From contig CM076141.1 in the NCBI GenBank assembly GCA_038025085.1, forward strand, positions 21,151,001 through 21,215,000: a stretch of DNA of 64,000 bases. Direction: 5' to 3'. The notes beneath the pieces were generated by a model. That model was not told the DNA's origin. It made no database searches and saw only the letters and a list, made by a program, of their open reading frames with translations. A program made the position numbers and the translations under genes. How positions within the stretch are numbered: the first letter of the stretch is position 1; each line of letters starts with the position of its first letter. Positions 32,954 to 44,129 of this stretch are shown here, piece after piece. The DNA is from Tetragonia tetragonoides. Lineage: Eukaryota; Streptophyta; Magnoliopsida; Caryophyllales; Aizoaceae.

Positions 32954-34138
32954 GAAGTCTATAGTGACGCGTCTAAGCATGGCTTAGGCTGTGTTTTGAT
33001 GCAACATGGGAAGGTAGTGGCTTATGCCTCAAGACAATTGAAGAAGCACGAGGATAATTACCCTACTCACGACTTAGAGCTCGCTGCTTTCGTGTTTGCT
33101 TTAAAGATTTGGAGACATTATCTCTATGGTTCTGCTGTCAAGATGTTTACGGACCACAAGAGTCTCAAGTACATATTCACACAAAAGGAATTGAATATGC
33201 GACAAAGAAGATGGCTAGAGTTATTGATGGAGTACGACATCGACATTCAGTATCACGAAGGGAAAGCTAACATGGTAGCTGACACTTTGAGTAGAAAGAC
33301 TCGTCATACGTTGAACACTGCTTTAGTACTTCCAAGAGAGATCATTCGTGAGTTGCAGAGTCTAGATGTGGAGATGGTGCTGAAAGGTGACGTTCAATGT
33401 ACCTTAGCACATATGTCAGTTCGACCAACCTTACTCGACAAGATCAAGGGTAAACAGAGTTCAGATGAAGATCTTCAACCGATTCTACGCCACAAGGACG
33501 AGGGTAGATCCGAGGACTTTTCTATTGGTCAAGACGGTGTCTTGAGATTTCGTGATCGTGTCTGTGTGCCGAATGACCCGGAGATCAAGAGTCAAATTCT
33601 GCGTGATGCTCACAATACACCATATTCTGTACATCCTGGTGGAGACAAGCTTTACAAAGATTTTCGGCAAATGTTTTGGTGGAAATGTATGAAACAAGAT
33701 GTCGCTGAGTTCGTGGCTAAGTGTCTGACGTGCCAGAAGGTCAAGATCGAACACTAGAGACTTGGTGGAATGATTCAATCGCTTGAAGTTCCTACGTGGA
33801 AATGGAATTCAATTTCAATGGACTTTGTCATGGGTTTACCATTAACACAGAAGAAGAACAACGCTATTTGGGTCGTTGTGGATCGTTTGACAAAAGTTGC
33901 GAGATTCGTCCCAATGAATGACACTTGGGAAACGGAGAAGCTAGCGGATGCTTACGTCAAGAAAGTCATGAGACTTCATGGTGTTCCAAAAGCTATCGTT
34001 TCAGATAGAGATTCGAGATTTCTATCACACTTTTGGCAGAAATTGCAAGACGCTTTTGGAAGCAAATTGAAGTTCAGTACTGCTTTTCATCCTGCGACTG
34101 ATGGTCAGACGAAAAGGACAATTCAGACTTTATAGGAT
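32954..34138 (+). pseudogene. pol: Tekay B RNase H and integrase core
   Basis: RNase H spans about 32954-33300 ([40 protein letters not shown]). The integrase zinc site is [13 protein letters not shown] and CLTCQK. Core residues D ([11 protein letters not shown]) and D (IVSDRDSRF) are kept, but the third residue is Lys (DGQTKRTIQ, codon about 34112-34114), where A has Glu. Stops lie near 33757 and 34135. Confidence 0.9.
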
Positions 34139-34843
34139 ATGCTACGAGCGTGTGCTCTCGAGTATCAAGGCTCGTGGGATACACATATTCCGTTGATCGA
34201 GTTCTCTTACAACAATAGTTATCACTCAAGCATTGATCGAGCGCCATATGAAGCCTTGTATAGTAGGAAGTGTAGATCGCCCGTGTGTTGGAATGATATC
34301 AGTGAAACTGCAGTTTTGGGTCCAGGAATGATCCAACAGACCGTCGACGTGGTCAAAGTTATTCAAGCAAAGATGCGTAGTGCTCAAGATCGCCAGAAAT
34401 CGTACGCAGATAGAGGTCGTAGACCTGAAGAGTTTGAGGTGGGAAGCAAGGTACTTTTACGAGTATCTCCTACCAAAGGTGTAATGCGTTTTGGTCGCAA
34501 AGGAAAGTTGAGCCCTCGTTATATTGGACCTTACCAATCCTGGAAAGGATTGGTGAGGTTGCTTATCGACTACCAAAAGTCCACAGTGTGTTTCAAGTCT
34601 CTCAGTTGAAACGATACGTACATGATCCAACTCATGTCGTTCAACCTGAAGCGATCAACCTCGATGAAAGTTTGACTTATGAAGAGCGTCCTATCAAGAT
34701 AGTGGATCGCAAAGAGCGCTCAACTTGAACAAAAACTGTTCCGATCGTCTCGACAAGGTCAAGAGGAAGCAACATGGGAAGCTGAATCTATGATGCGCGA
34801 GAAGTATCCAGACCTCTTCCTAGAAGGTACTAGTCCCACTTGA
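34139..34843 (+). pseudogene. pol: Tekay B integrase tail and chromodomain relic
   Basis: 34139-34609 runs MLRACALEYQGSWDTHIPL to GKLSPRYIGPYQS. A frameshift follows, then SQLKRYVHDPTHVV, KIVDRKERST and a broken chromodomain: part of the strand corresponding to VKVVW in A is missing and a stop lies near 34728. The end of the domain (MREKYPDLFLEGTSPT) is readable in another frame to 34843. Confidence 0.85.
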
Positions 34844-35120
34844 GTTTCCGGACGAAACTCCTTTTAAGGAGCGTAGAATGTCACGCCTCGAAATTTCGTC
34901 TTTTGCGTGTTTTGTTTATCGCTTTGCACGAATTGCATGTTCAAGCATTACATGGTGCATGCTAATCAACTTAGAATCACGATCGTACTTGCTCATCTTG
35001 CATATGTTAGTCTCCTAGAAATTGTGTTATACCTTCATATAGGTAAACTCGTTTTGTTTTGGGAAGTGATTACTTCATGTCTCAAGTTTCGGGACGAAAC
35101 TTCATTTAAGGAGGGTAGAA
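34844..35120 (+). other. Tekay B 3' untranslated segment with duplicated purine-tract module
   Basis: First module: GGACGAAACTCC then AAGGAGCGTAGAA, followed by TGTCACGCC (about 34851-34886). Second module: GGGACGAAACTTC then AAGGAGGGTAGAA (35108-35120), followed by the LTR start TGTGATACC. The modules are about 240 bp apart. The second is the working polypurine tract by position. The first looks like a duplicated tract with an LTR-start-like sequence. Confidence 0.7.
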
Positions 35121-37763
35121 TGTGATACCCCAATATTTTCTATAATTATTATATTGATTTATAGATGATTTATAAATAGTTTTGGAGATTAAACCGTATA
35201 TTCATTCAAGGATTCGATTTATTCAATTAAAGCCATAATAATAAAAATTATTATTATGGGACTTTCATAAATTGCATTTATTAATTTTGAGGAGTTTAAT
35301 TAAAATGTTTTATATATGAATAAGAATTATTCATATAGTTTTAATTAGTTTTAATTAGTTCTAATTTGTATTTAAATCAGAAAATTATTAAATAAATTTC
35401 TAAACCTAGTAGTATTTCACTTGGGTTGACTAAGGGCCTATTTAAGGAAAAAGTGAGACAATTAGTCAGTTTTGCAAACTGAGCCAAAACCTTCAAGCAT
35501 TCACTCTCTCCCTCCCTCTCTCACGCACGTCCTCTCTCTCCCTCTCTCACCCAAGCTTTCTCTCTCCTCACTGCAGCCCGACCACCGGAGTATAGCCGGC
35601 AACCCCCTCCCGCCGGTACTCTCTCTCCCTCCTTCTCTCTCTCGCGTTTTCTCTCTCTCTCTCTATTCCCCTTGCTCTGTTTTGCTCCCCCTCACCTGTT
35701 CCGGCTGTCGCGCCACCGTGAGCCATCACGGCGCCACCAGGCTATGCCTGGGTGGTCGCCGGTGATGACCCATGGTCGCTGACCAAGCCCCGCTCTCTCT
35801 CTCTCTCTTTCTTTCCTTCTCTCTCTCTCGCATTCTCTTTTTCTCTCTTTCGCGATTCCTCTCTTCGCCGGAGCTCCGGCGACCACCACCACCGGCCATG
35901 GTGGCCAGTGGGTGGTGGTGATGGGTCAGGTTATGGGTCCCATGCATGGGTACCCGTGACGTAGACCTAGTTTTAAAATTGGCTTTCGCTTTTATATTTT
36001 TCGTAATTATTAATTCGATTTTCGGTATTTTCGATTTAATGTTTTTTTTTCTGCACTCATTCAGAATCGGAATTCGGATTTTCAAAAGCCTAGATTGGTT
36101 AAAATAAATCAAAGAATTTAATACAAATATCAGATTGAGATTTCGTTACTATTTGTATTTTCATATTTAATTAATACTGATTCGGTAATTATTTTTAATT
36201 AGGACCTAACGAGCAAGCGTGATTATTGTCGATTGGTTGGAGCATAGTTACTATTGGTAGCGTATTAGTGGTAAGCGCTCATGCCTACCTTCTTCCAAAG
36301 CCCCATGAAAACTATTTTGATGTGTTATGTGCTAATTTGGAAATTGTTGTGAATTTAATATGCAAAGCATGATTAAATTATATCGTCGTTATTATGAATT
36401 TATTAAGCATGATTCACTTCTGTAAATATGAGTTATAATTAGCATGTTGGATGTTAGCATGTTCTGGGAATTAATTAGTCCATATGACGATTATTGGACA
36501 ATTGTTGAATAGCGAATTATTAATATTATTATGCTATTAATTATATGCTAATTGGTATGGGTATTACTGAGTGCTAGTGAGCACCTATATATTATCGTTG
36601 AATGTCTTTGACGATTTGTGAATTTTTGGATATCATACTACCCTGCCGAAGTGCTGCCGAAATTGTGCTAGACATTACTTGTCATCATTATTGAATTATC
36701 GTCGTTATTGAATTAAAGCATGTTTAATTCTCATCGTATAGGATTATCATTATTGTCGTTATTTACTATTCATTGTCAAGAGCATGAAATGAATTAGTAA
36801 GTCGTGGTCTCGTAGTACCACTTATGTCAACCAATGCAAATTATGTGAATTGAATTAAATGAGAGTAAGACTCCTAATGGATCCCTAGGAGTAGTCGAGC
36901 AATCGGGATTGCACCTAATGGTGTAGTTCAAGGGATGAGTGATTCCCATGTTACTTATGGACACCTCGTAGTGTATCTGGGACGGATCATTCCCCATTTA
37001 ATAAGTCCTCTAGGCTCGTGCAATTGTAATAGAGGTAGTGTGCACACTAGAGTCATTAAGTCCATGGCGTGATTGTATCTTTGATGAACAGTATGGGTAA
37101 TCGTTGTTCTATTCGCTCTCTTACATCTCTCTAACCAAGACGGATTGTCTATATCGTATTTCGTGTGATCACTATACAAGAATTGCATATGAAAGAATGT
37201 CGTTGTGCGTATGCTTGATTATATGCGTATGTGCGTATACAAATGAATTTCAATGATTCTTCTAAAATCTCAGGTAAGGTTTGCGAAATGTTTTTACTGG
37301 GTACGGATGACATTTATTCAGTTTATCTGATTTTTGTTTTTCTTATATCTCTTTTGTTTTCTTCTATATTTTGTTTCCGTCACGGAAACCAAAGTGCACG
37401 TTTAGTTGATTGAGGACGTACAGCTTGGAAGGTTGAGTTGGCGTCGGTTTTTAGAACTGTTTCTGTTCAGTTTAGATTGTTGGGATTTTTATTGGATTTA
37501 GCCCTTTGAAAGCAAGTTGTAATAAATTTGGTTTAATGGTTTTTAGCTCACTATGTCGACAACTTTGATATTAACTGTTTAGTTTATTTAGTTCCTTAGT
37601 AAGCTCCTTTTGATGCCTAGTCTTTCTTTCTGCTTAGCATTTACTCCTTAGTGATAAATGTTGCAGTAACTACCATCGGGTTCGGGACGGTTCAGCGGTG
37701 TCAAGTCGTGCACAACAACGTCGATAGTTCCCAGGAAATCGTTTCGAATTCGGGAGTGTTACA
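35121..37763 (+). repeat. Tekay B 3' LTR (2643 bp)
   Basis: Starts TGTGATACCCC and ends AGTGTTACA, followed by the target copy GAGAC. TATA-like CCTATTTAAGG is at 35437-35447, a CT-rich leader at 35500-35680, CCCATGCATGGG near 35938, and the dyad GTTTCCGTCACGGAAAC near 37372-37388. A 60-codon frame (37231-37413) is conserved in the two A LTRs. Confidence 0.92.
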
Positions 37764-37768
37764 GAGAC
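37764..37768. repeat. Target site duplication of Tekay B, right copy
   Basis: GAGAC, directly after the LTR end. Confidence 0.9.
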
Positions 37769-38130
37769 TGGGTGTGAGAGAGAGAGAGAGTGATAAGGGT
37801 TTGATGATCAAGGGTTGCAAACTGACAAAACTCTAATATTTTTCTTTATATTGGCACTCGGTCAACCAAAGCCAAGGGAACTTAATTTTGGAAAGTTTAA
37901 TTAAAAATTTTTATAAATAAACTTTTTAAATAAAACCACATAAAACAATATGAATAATTAATATTCATACAAATCCCTTTTAGTGAAATACGCGAATAAA
38001 TCGATATGAATTTCATAATAATAATTTAATATTATGGCTAAATTCAAATAGTTGAATAATCGTATATAAATCGTTATCGATATGAATTCCATAATAATGA
38101 TTATTACTATTATGGCTAAATTCAAATAGT
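37769..38130 (-). repeat. Tekay LTR C, part 2
   Basis: Continues the minus-strand LTR broken at 26957: GA-rich leader, a Tekay-like AACTGA and TTGACCGAGTGCC region and an AT-rich start segment. A short internal duplication of CGATATGAATTYCATAATAAT (starting near 38003 and 38078) is present. It stops near 38130, before the TGTGATACC terminus, so the LTR is truncated. Confidence 0.65.
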
Positions 38131-39260
38131 TCGATCTCTGTTATCCATCGGCAGTATTGGCTCTCAAACACCTCGACCATTCTTCCCGAGACCGGTTCCT
38201 GGAACATGTCCGATAATTATCATCATTCTTGCCTCTAGTGAATTGGTGTCCATCGTCCAAGAGGCTGGGTGGTTCCTGACAGATTTGGCTATGGATTTTG
38301 ACATCTGGATCAGAAGAGGATGGAGAATGAGGGTAATTTTGTGGAGGGTGGATGAAACATATGTGCACAATATGCATGATTCCATGAGCGGCGAATGATC
38401 CATGAGTTATATTTTTTAGAAAACTTTTTTGTAATTGAAAAGTAAGAAAATGGACTTTCCCACAAAACCATAGATTTATTTAAAAATATGCAAAAAATAA
38501 AATTATTATCTCCAAGTCAAATTTAGAAAATAATCGAATAACCTATCTCGAACTTTGCGCGTTCTCTGCTTTTCCTCATGATTCTTTTTGTTTTTTTGGC
38601 ATTTGTTTTTTCTTTATTTGTTTTTTATATTTGTTTTTGTTTTTTCGCTTTTTTTTTGCGTATAATATTGGACCGCACCCGAATGCTGCCTACGTATTTC
38701 TAATGTGTGCAATCAACGTTTTTGAAAATATCGAGGTATTTTGGAAATGTGCATTGGAGAATCAGGTGCATGTAGTTCTTTCTACTAACTGAGATATTTA
38801 TTTTTTATTTTTTTTATTGTGGTCGAGCTCGAAACGAGCGCCAACGTACCCCATGCATGTGCATACACGTGTTTCTAATACATGGTCAAAAGTGTTGTTA
38901 AAGAGAAGGGCGGAGATGCTCTACTAATCTAAGGATAGGTGGATCATTTATTTTTGAGTTTAAGTTTATTAGTGGTGCGACCAAAGAGTAGGCCGGAAAA
39001 AGACTCAAATTTGATCACTAGTGGAAGTAATGTCATGGTAAGCTATTTGACTATGTGGTGGTATCAAATCCTAGTGCCTCAATCATTTCCATGCATGCAC
39101 ATAATCAGTGAAAATTAACAAGTAACAACTTCAAAAAGGTGAACTTTGAGTCAAATGTCTTATGATGTTGACTATCAAGTTAAGGATAATCCATTTGTTA
39201 TAAGTAAAAAGTCAACAAGTTTATACCCTTTACTAACTCAAAATAATCACAAAGGACATG
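38131..39260. other. Mixed remnants, partly Tat-like, mostly unassigned
   Basis: 38131-38400 has overlapping open frames on both strands without a domain I recognise. 38560-38650 is T-rich. At about 38670-38730 the minus strand shows a weak form of the Tat post-pol motif (TGATTGCACACATTAGAAATACGTAGGCAGC), so part of this may be a Tat remnant. 38900-39260 is AT-rich with nothing recognised. Confidence 0.35.
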
Positions 39261-39559
39261 CACAAATTTCAATGGATAAAACACACTAAACCACACTAAA
39301 ACAAAACCAAAAACAAAACATCTACCCTAAACAGACAAAACAACAATTTATTCTCCCCCACCCCCACCCCACAGACACTTAAATCTTACATTGCCCTCAT
39401 TGTGTAGTTTAAATGTCAAGAAAAGAGACAAACTAGAAAACAAATATAGAAAGAAAAAGTGAAGCAAATACTCCATTGGGTTGCCTCCCAAGCAGCGCCT
39501 TTGTTTTCAGTTGTTGCCTCGACTCAATGTCACAATTTTAATCCGAATAGACCGGATTT

Positions 39560-40994
39560 TCCAAAACAATCACATCTAGCCAGTTGGCTGTAAACCCTTC
39601 AAAGAAAGGTTTAAGTCTATGGCCATTCACTTGGAAAACTATTCCTGTATCAATGCTTCTTATTATCTCAACTACACCATGCTCAAACACATTAGTAACT
39701 TCGAAAGGACTAATCCATCTTTATTTCAGCTTACCAGGAACGAGTCCTATTCTTGAGTTAAACAGCAAAACTTTGTCACCAATTTCAAAACTCTTCCTAG
39801 AACTTCCTGTATCAATGCTTCATATTATCTCAACTACACCATGATCCAACACATTAGTAACTTCGAAAGAACTAATCCATCTTGATTTCAGTTTACCAGG
39901 AAAGAGTCTTATTCTTGAGTTATACAGCAAAACTTTGTCACCGATTTCAAAAATCTTCCTAGAAAGCATTTTGTCATGATAAAACTTTGTTTTGTCCTTA
40001 CAAATCCTAGAATTCTAATAGGCATAATTTCTAAACTCTTCCAATTCTTTGAATTTGCAACTTCCTATTAACAATAACATTATCGTAGTCCCACTTGCAC
40101 TGTTTAATAGCCCAAAATGCCCTATGTTCCAACTCTACAGGAGATGACTAGCTTTTTCAAACAACAAGTGGTAAGGAAACACGGCAATTGGGGTCGTAAA
40201 TGCGGTTCTATATGCCCATAGTGCATCACCCAAACGAACACTCCAATCTTTTCTAGTAGGGTTCACAACTTTTTCTAGGATTGATTTTATTCTATTAGAA
40301 TTTTCAACTTGTCCATTTGTTTGGGGATGGTATGCAGTTGATATCTTATGAGTAACATGGTATTTCTTAAGTAAAGCTTCAACAACTCGATTACAAAAGT
40401 GGGTTCCCCTATCACTAATGATAGCTATATGCACACCAAATCTATTAAAAATATCAGTTATAGTTGCTTTTGCTTCTACACATTTTGAAAAAAAGTCAAC
40501 TGCAACCAAAATATAAACATTGCCAAAAGAAGGTGGAAAAGGTCTCATAAAATCAATTCCCACACATCAAATATTTCAACACACAAAATAGATCTTAGGG
40601 GCATTTGATCTCTCTTGGAAATATTCTCCGTTCTTTGACATGATTCACATGATTTCACAAAAAAGATAAGCATCCTTATACAAAGAAAGCCAAAAGAATC
40701 CACATTCCAAAACTTTATGACCAGTCTGCTTTGGACAAAAATGGTAACCACATTCAAATGCATGACAAAACTCAAGAACTGATTTAATTTCATCATCAAA
40801 CGCACATTTTCTAACAAATTAATCATAACATACTTTAAACAAATAAGGTTCATCCCAGAGGTAATGTTTCGCATCATGTATGATCCTATCTTTTTGAGCT
40901 CTAGATAAAGCATTAGGAAATTTCTTGGTGACCAAATAATTAACAATATCAGCATACCAAGGTAAGTTACCATGCAATACAAACAAATGCTCAT
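39560..40994 (-). pseudogene. pol: Athila-1 integrase
   Basis: The zinc region is readable near 40625-40830 in broken frames (CESCQRTENISKRDQMPL). The core (40563-40135) shows [23 protein letters not shown] (D), [11 protein letters not shown] (D) and [13 protein letters not shown] (E). The tail to about 39560 ([36 protein letters not shown]) contains a 162-bp tandem duplication. Catalytic residues are all present in the core, but stops and frameshifts on both sides make it inactive. Confidence 0.85.
39643..39966 (-). repeat. 162-bp tandem duplication in Athila-1 integrase tail
   Basis: Two adjacent copies, 39643-39804 and 39805-39966, differ at only about a dozen positions. 162 is 54 codons, so the frame is kept across the joint. 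Both encode the same integrase tail piece (from [17 protein letters not shown]-like sequence to IIRSIDTG). Confidence 0.85.
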
Positions 40995-41022
40995 CGGGAA
41001 ACAAATCAGGCAACGGAAATAC

Positions 41023-42428
41023 TTACCTGTACTGGATGATTATGCTTAAATGATCCGCAACAGAGTTCTCAGCTCCTTTCTTGTCTCTAATCTCAATGTC
41101 AAATTCTTGGAGCAACAAGACCCATCTAAGAAGTCTAGTCTTAGACTCTTTTTTCTTCCAAAGGTGCCTTAAAGCTACATGGTGATAATAAATGATCACT
41201 TTAGTACCTATCAAATGCGAACGAAATTTCTCTAAAGCAAACACAATTGCATACAACTACTTTTCAGTTGTTGTATAATTGCATTGGGAATCATCAAGTG
41301 TCCTCGAAGCATAATAAATCACATGTGGGACTCGCACCACTCTTTGTCCTAAAACTTACCCACCTGCCTTATCAGTAACATCACACATTATTTCAAAAGA
41401 CAAAGTCCAATCAGGTGGCTGTATAATAGGAGCTGAAAAAAAGATTTTCTTTAAGTGAATCAAAAGCCACTCTACCATTCTCATCAAATTCATATGACAC
41501 TTCTTTTTGCAGCAGTCTACACAATCGTCGTGCTACTTTTGAAAAATCTTTAGTGAACCTTTTATAAAAACTAGCATCCCCCAAAAAAGAACGAATGTTA
41601 CGAACACAAGAAGGGTATGGGAGGGATTTAATAACATCAATTTCTTATCAACCTCTAGACCTTTAGAAGCTAAGAGACCAACTACCCTAAGATTATACAT
41701 TTTTCAACGATAAAATGACATTTCTCATAAATCAAAACCAGGTTAGTCTCAATACATCTTTTTAGCACAAGTTCCAAATTGTCCAAACATGTATCAAATG
41801 AATCAGCATAAACAGTAAAGTCATCCATGAAAACCTCAATAATGTGAGAAACATAATCAGAAAACATAGACATAATGCATCTATAAAAAGTAGAAGGCTC
41901 ATTGCAAAGATCGAAAGGCATCCTTCAATATGCAGATGTCCCAAATAGACGAGTGAAAGTGGTCTTATCCTAATCCTCACAAGTTGTGACAATCGGACTG
42001 TACCCAGAGTAATTGTCTAAAAAGCAATAGTTAGAACGTCGAGCAAGATGGTCTAACATCTTGTCCATGAAAGGGAGAGGAAAATTGTCTTTCGGGTAGA
42101 AGCAGTAAGCTTTCTGTAATCTATGCACACTCTCCATTCATTCTGCACTCTAGTAGGAAACAATTCTCTTTCTTTGTTCTCAACAATTGTGAGACCGATT
42201 TTCTTAGACACTACATGAACAGGGTTGACCCATTGAGAATAAATGATGGGGTATATGACTCCAGGCAAGCAACTTCAAAATCTCATTCTTAGCAACCTCT
42301 ATCATAGGGGGGGTTCAAACGACGTTGAGCCTCCCTAGATGTTTTAGATCCATCTTCTAAAATGATTTTATACATGCAAGTTGAAGGGCTATTCCCTTAA
42401 TTCCAGCCAATGTCAACTAATGTCCATC
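41023..42428 (-). pseudogene. pol: Athila-1 reverse transcriptase and RNase H
   Basis: From the right: STCMYKI and SREAQRRLNPPMIEVAKNEI (42290-42400), then WVNPVHVVSKK and WRVCIDYRKL (42268-42053), RT with CNEPSTFYRC and EVFMDDFTVY (41921-41682), and RNase H with [16 protein letters not shown] and [26 protein letters not shown] (41256-41023). The catalytic MDD is kept. Many stops are present. Confidence 0.85.
42424..42428. repeat. Target site duplication of Athila-2, left copy
   Basis: CCATC before the LTR start TGATAGC. The right copy is at 52682-52686. The reading frame of Athila-1 continues across the two copies once one is discounted. Confidence 0.88.
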
Positions 42429-43738
42429 TGATAGCTATGACATTTTATGTACTTTAACCCCTTTAGATATATATATTTGTTAGTCTATTACTTATGTTTT
42501 TGTAGTAGTAATTAATACGTGTTTATTGTTTTTCTTATTTATAGGTATAATTGTTAAAAGGAGCATCACAATCTAATTATATGCAGCAAGCAAGTAAGAT
42601 TAAGAGAAGTCCAAGTATCTCTATTGTATTGCACGTATAAAGTTGGTAGAAGCAAAGATGAAAGTCCACTCTAATTTCCTTCAAATGTCTTTATCTCATA
42701 TGTGGAGCAAATTAGCACCTAAGTGGCTAGCACATCAACAATGGGCCTACTAGTTATTTGTATGTGTGGGTGAATGACATGATGTAGGAGGCTCACTACT
42801 CTTGGCCAATAGTTTACCTATGCGCTGAAGGCTGAAGCAAATCAAAGGCGGTGAGAGAAGGGCTGGAAATAGTAGGTATAAATGGAATTGAAAGAGATAT
42901 ACAGAGGGGAATCAACAACAGACTACGAATGGTGAAGGACAGAGGCTAAAAAGACGAGACAGAGAGTAACCAACAGGTCGAAAGCCACGACAGATTACAA
43001 GGAAGACACACTTTGATCATGGTTTTTGTCAATTCAATGGTGTTTTATTCCCTAATAATGTCTACGTAATTTCTCTGTCTAGGATTTTCATAAAGCCCTA
43101 ATTTAGTGACAAAAATACTTATTTAATTTGGATGTTTATCTAGTTCTTTGCAATTGCATAGGCAGATTACTTTAATTAATTTTACATTACCTAATGTTTA
43201 TTCAATTCATTCTATATAATTGTTCTTGTTGAATTTATTAATAGATTGAGATTGACACTCATGTTATTTGATGGTATTTACTAATTGAGATAATTTTATT
43301 GAATAATTCATGCTAGTTTTAGATAAATTATGTCATATTTGAATAGTTTATGCTTGATCCATATGAGTTATGTCATTAGTTTATTCGCAATATTGATTAT
43401 TCAATCGAAACTTGAAGCCTAGATTACTACCTAGAACTAGTTTAAATTCATTGTTACGAGATTAGTAATGGATTCAAGGTCATAGTATTTGTCTCCTTGG
43501 TTAAAACCTACTCAATTTATTAGCTAGTACGTTCCGTTGATTCTTTTAGTATTATTTGTAATAGTTTAGAGTCAAAAAGCACAAACTTCATTACGTTTAG
43601 ATATTTAGGTCGATAATTAGAATATACTAATTTCTCGTTCCCTGTGGATACGACACCCTTATACTCAATAGTATTACATTGATCTTGTGCACTTGCAAGT
43701 ATTTATAGGGTTATAAACTACACATAATTGACGGACTA
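42429..43738 (+). repeat. Athila-2 5' LTR (1310 bp)
   Basis: Starts TGATAGCTATGAC. TATA box GGTATAAAT at 42875-42883. The last shared bases with the 3' LTR are AAACTACACATAATT. It contains about 380 bp (42467-42846) absent from the 3' LTR, plus about 80 bp near 43265-43345. Confidence 0.88.
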
Positions 43739-43744
43739 AGTTTT

Positions 43745-43762
43745 TGGCGTCGTTGTCGGGGA
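43745..43762 (+). other. Athila-2 primer binding site (tRNA-Asp type)
   Basis: TGGCGTCGTTGTCGGGGA. It differs from the usual Athila site TGGCGCCGTTGCCGGGGA by two C-to-T changes. Confidence 0.85.
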
Positions 43763-44129
43763 ACGGTGGTTAGATCCTATAGCTTATTAGTCACCTATAA
43801 TAATCTTTGTTTATTTGTTGCTTTTAGTTTGTCTTTTGTTAACTAGTTTTTTTTGCTGTTATTTTTAGTCTAAAAAAAATTTTAAAAAAAATTATTTATT
43901 TCGGTTTCATTTGTTGTGATTGTTGTTAGTGTGATTGTTAGTTTTTTTTATTTCTTATTTCTTTGTTTTTGAACTTTCCACTTTGTCACTTAGTTAAGTT
44001 GTTCACATTTACATTATTAGCATAGTCTTCTTTTCTCCTGGTTACTTAGTGCCTTTGTTTTCTTTTTCTTATTATTATACTTTTACTATTATCATTTGTT
44101 TTTTCTTGCTAAGTTACTTAGTTTAATTT

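Larger units (their letters stand above)
26958..37763 (+). mobile_element. Tekay B: complete chromovirus element with 5-bp target duplication
   Basis: 5' LTR 26958-28582, tRNA-Met primer site 28585-28598, extra ORF 28735-29672, gag from 30366, protease, RT, RNase H, integrase, chromodomain relic to about 34843, purine tract 35108-35120, 3' LTR 35121-37763. GAGAC flanks both sides (26953-26957 and 37764-37768). It lies inside LTR C in the opposite orientation. Coding regions have many stops, mostly C-to-T or G-to-A type compared with A. Confidence 0.92.
39260..42428 (-). mobile_element. Athila-1: minus-strand Athila fragment, main part
   Basis: It holds RT, RNase H, integrase and a post-pol segment with a purine-rich tract (39350-39372, minus GTGGGGGTGGGGGAG) and GGGAGGCAACCCAATG (near 39475). 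It ends at 42428, where Athila-2 begins. The next upstream codons resume at 52682-52805. LTRs are not seen. Confidence 0.85.
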
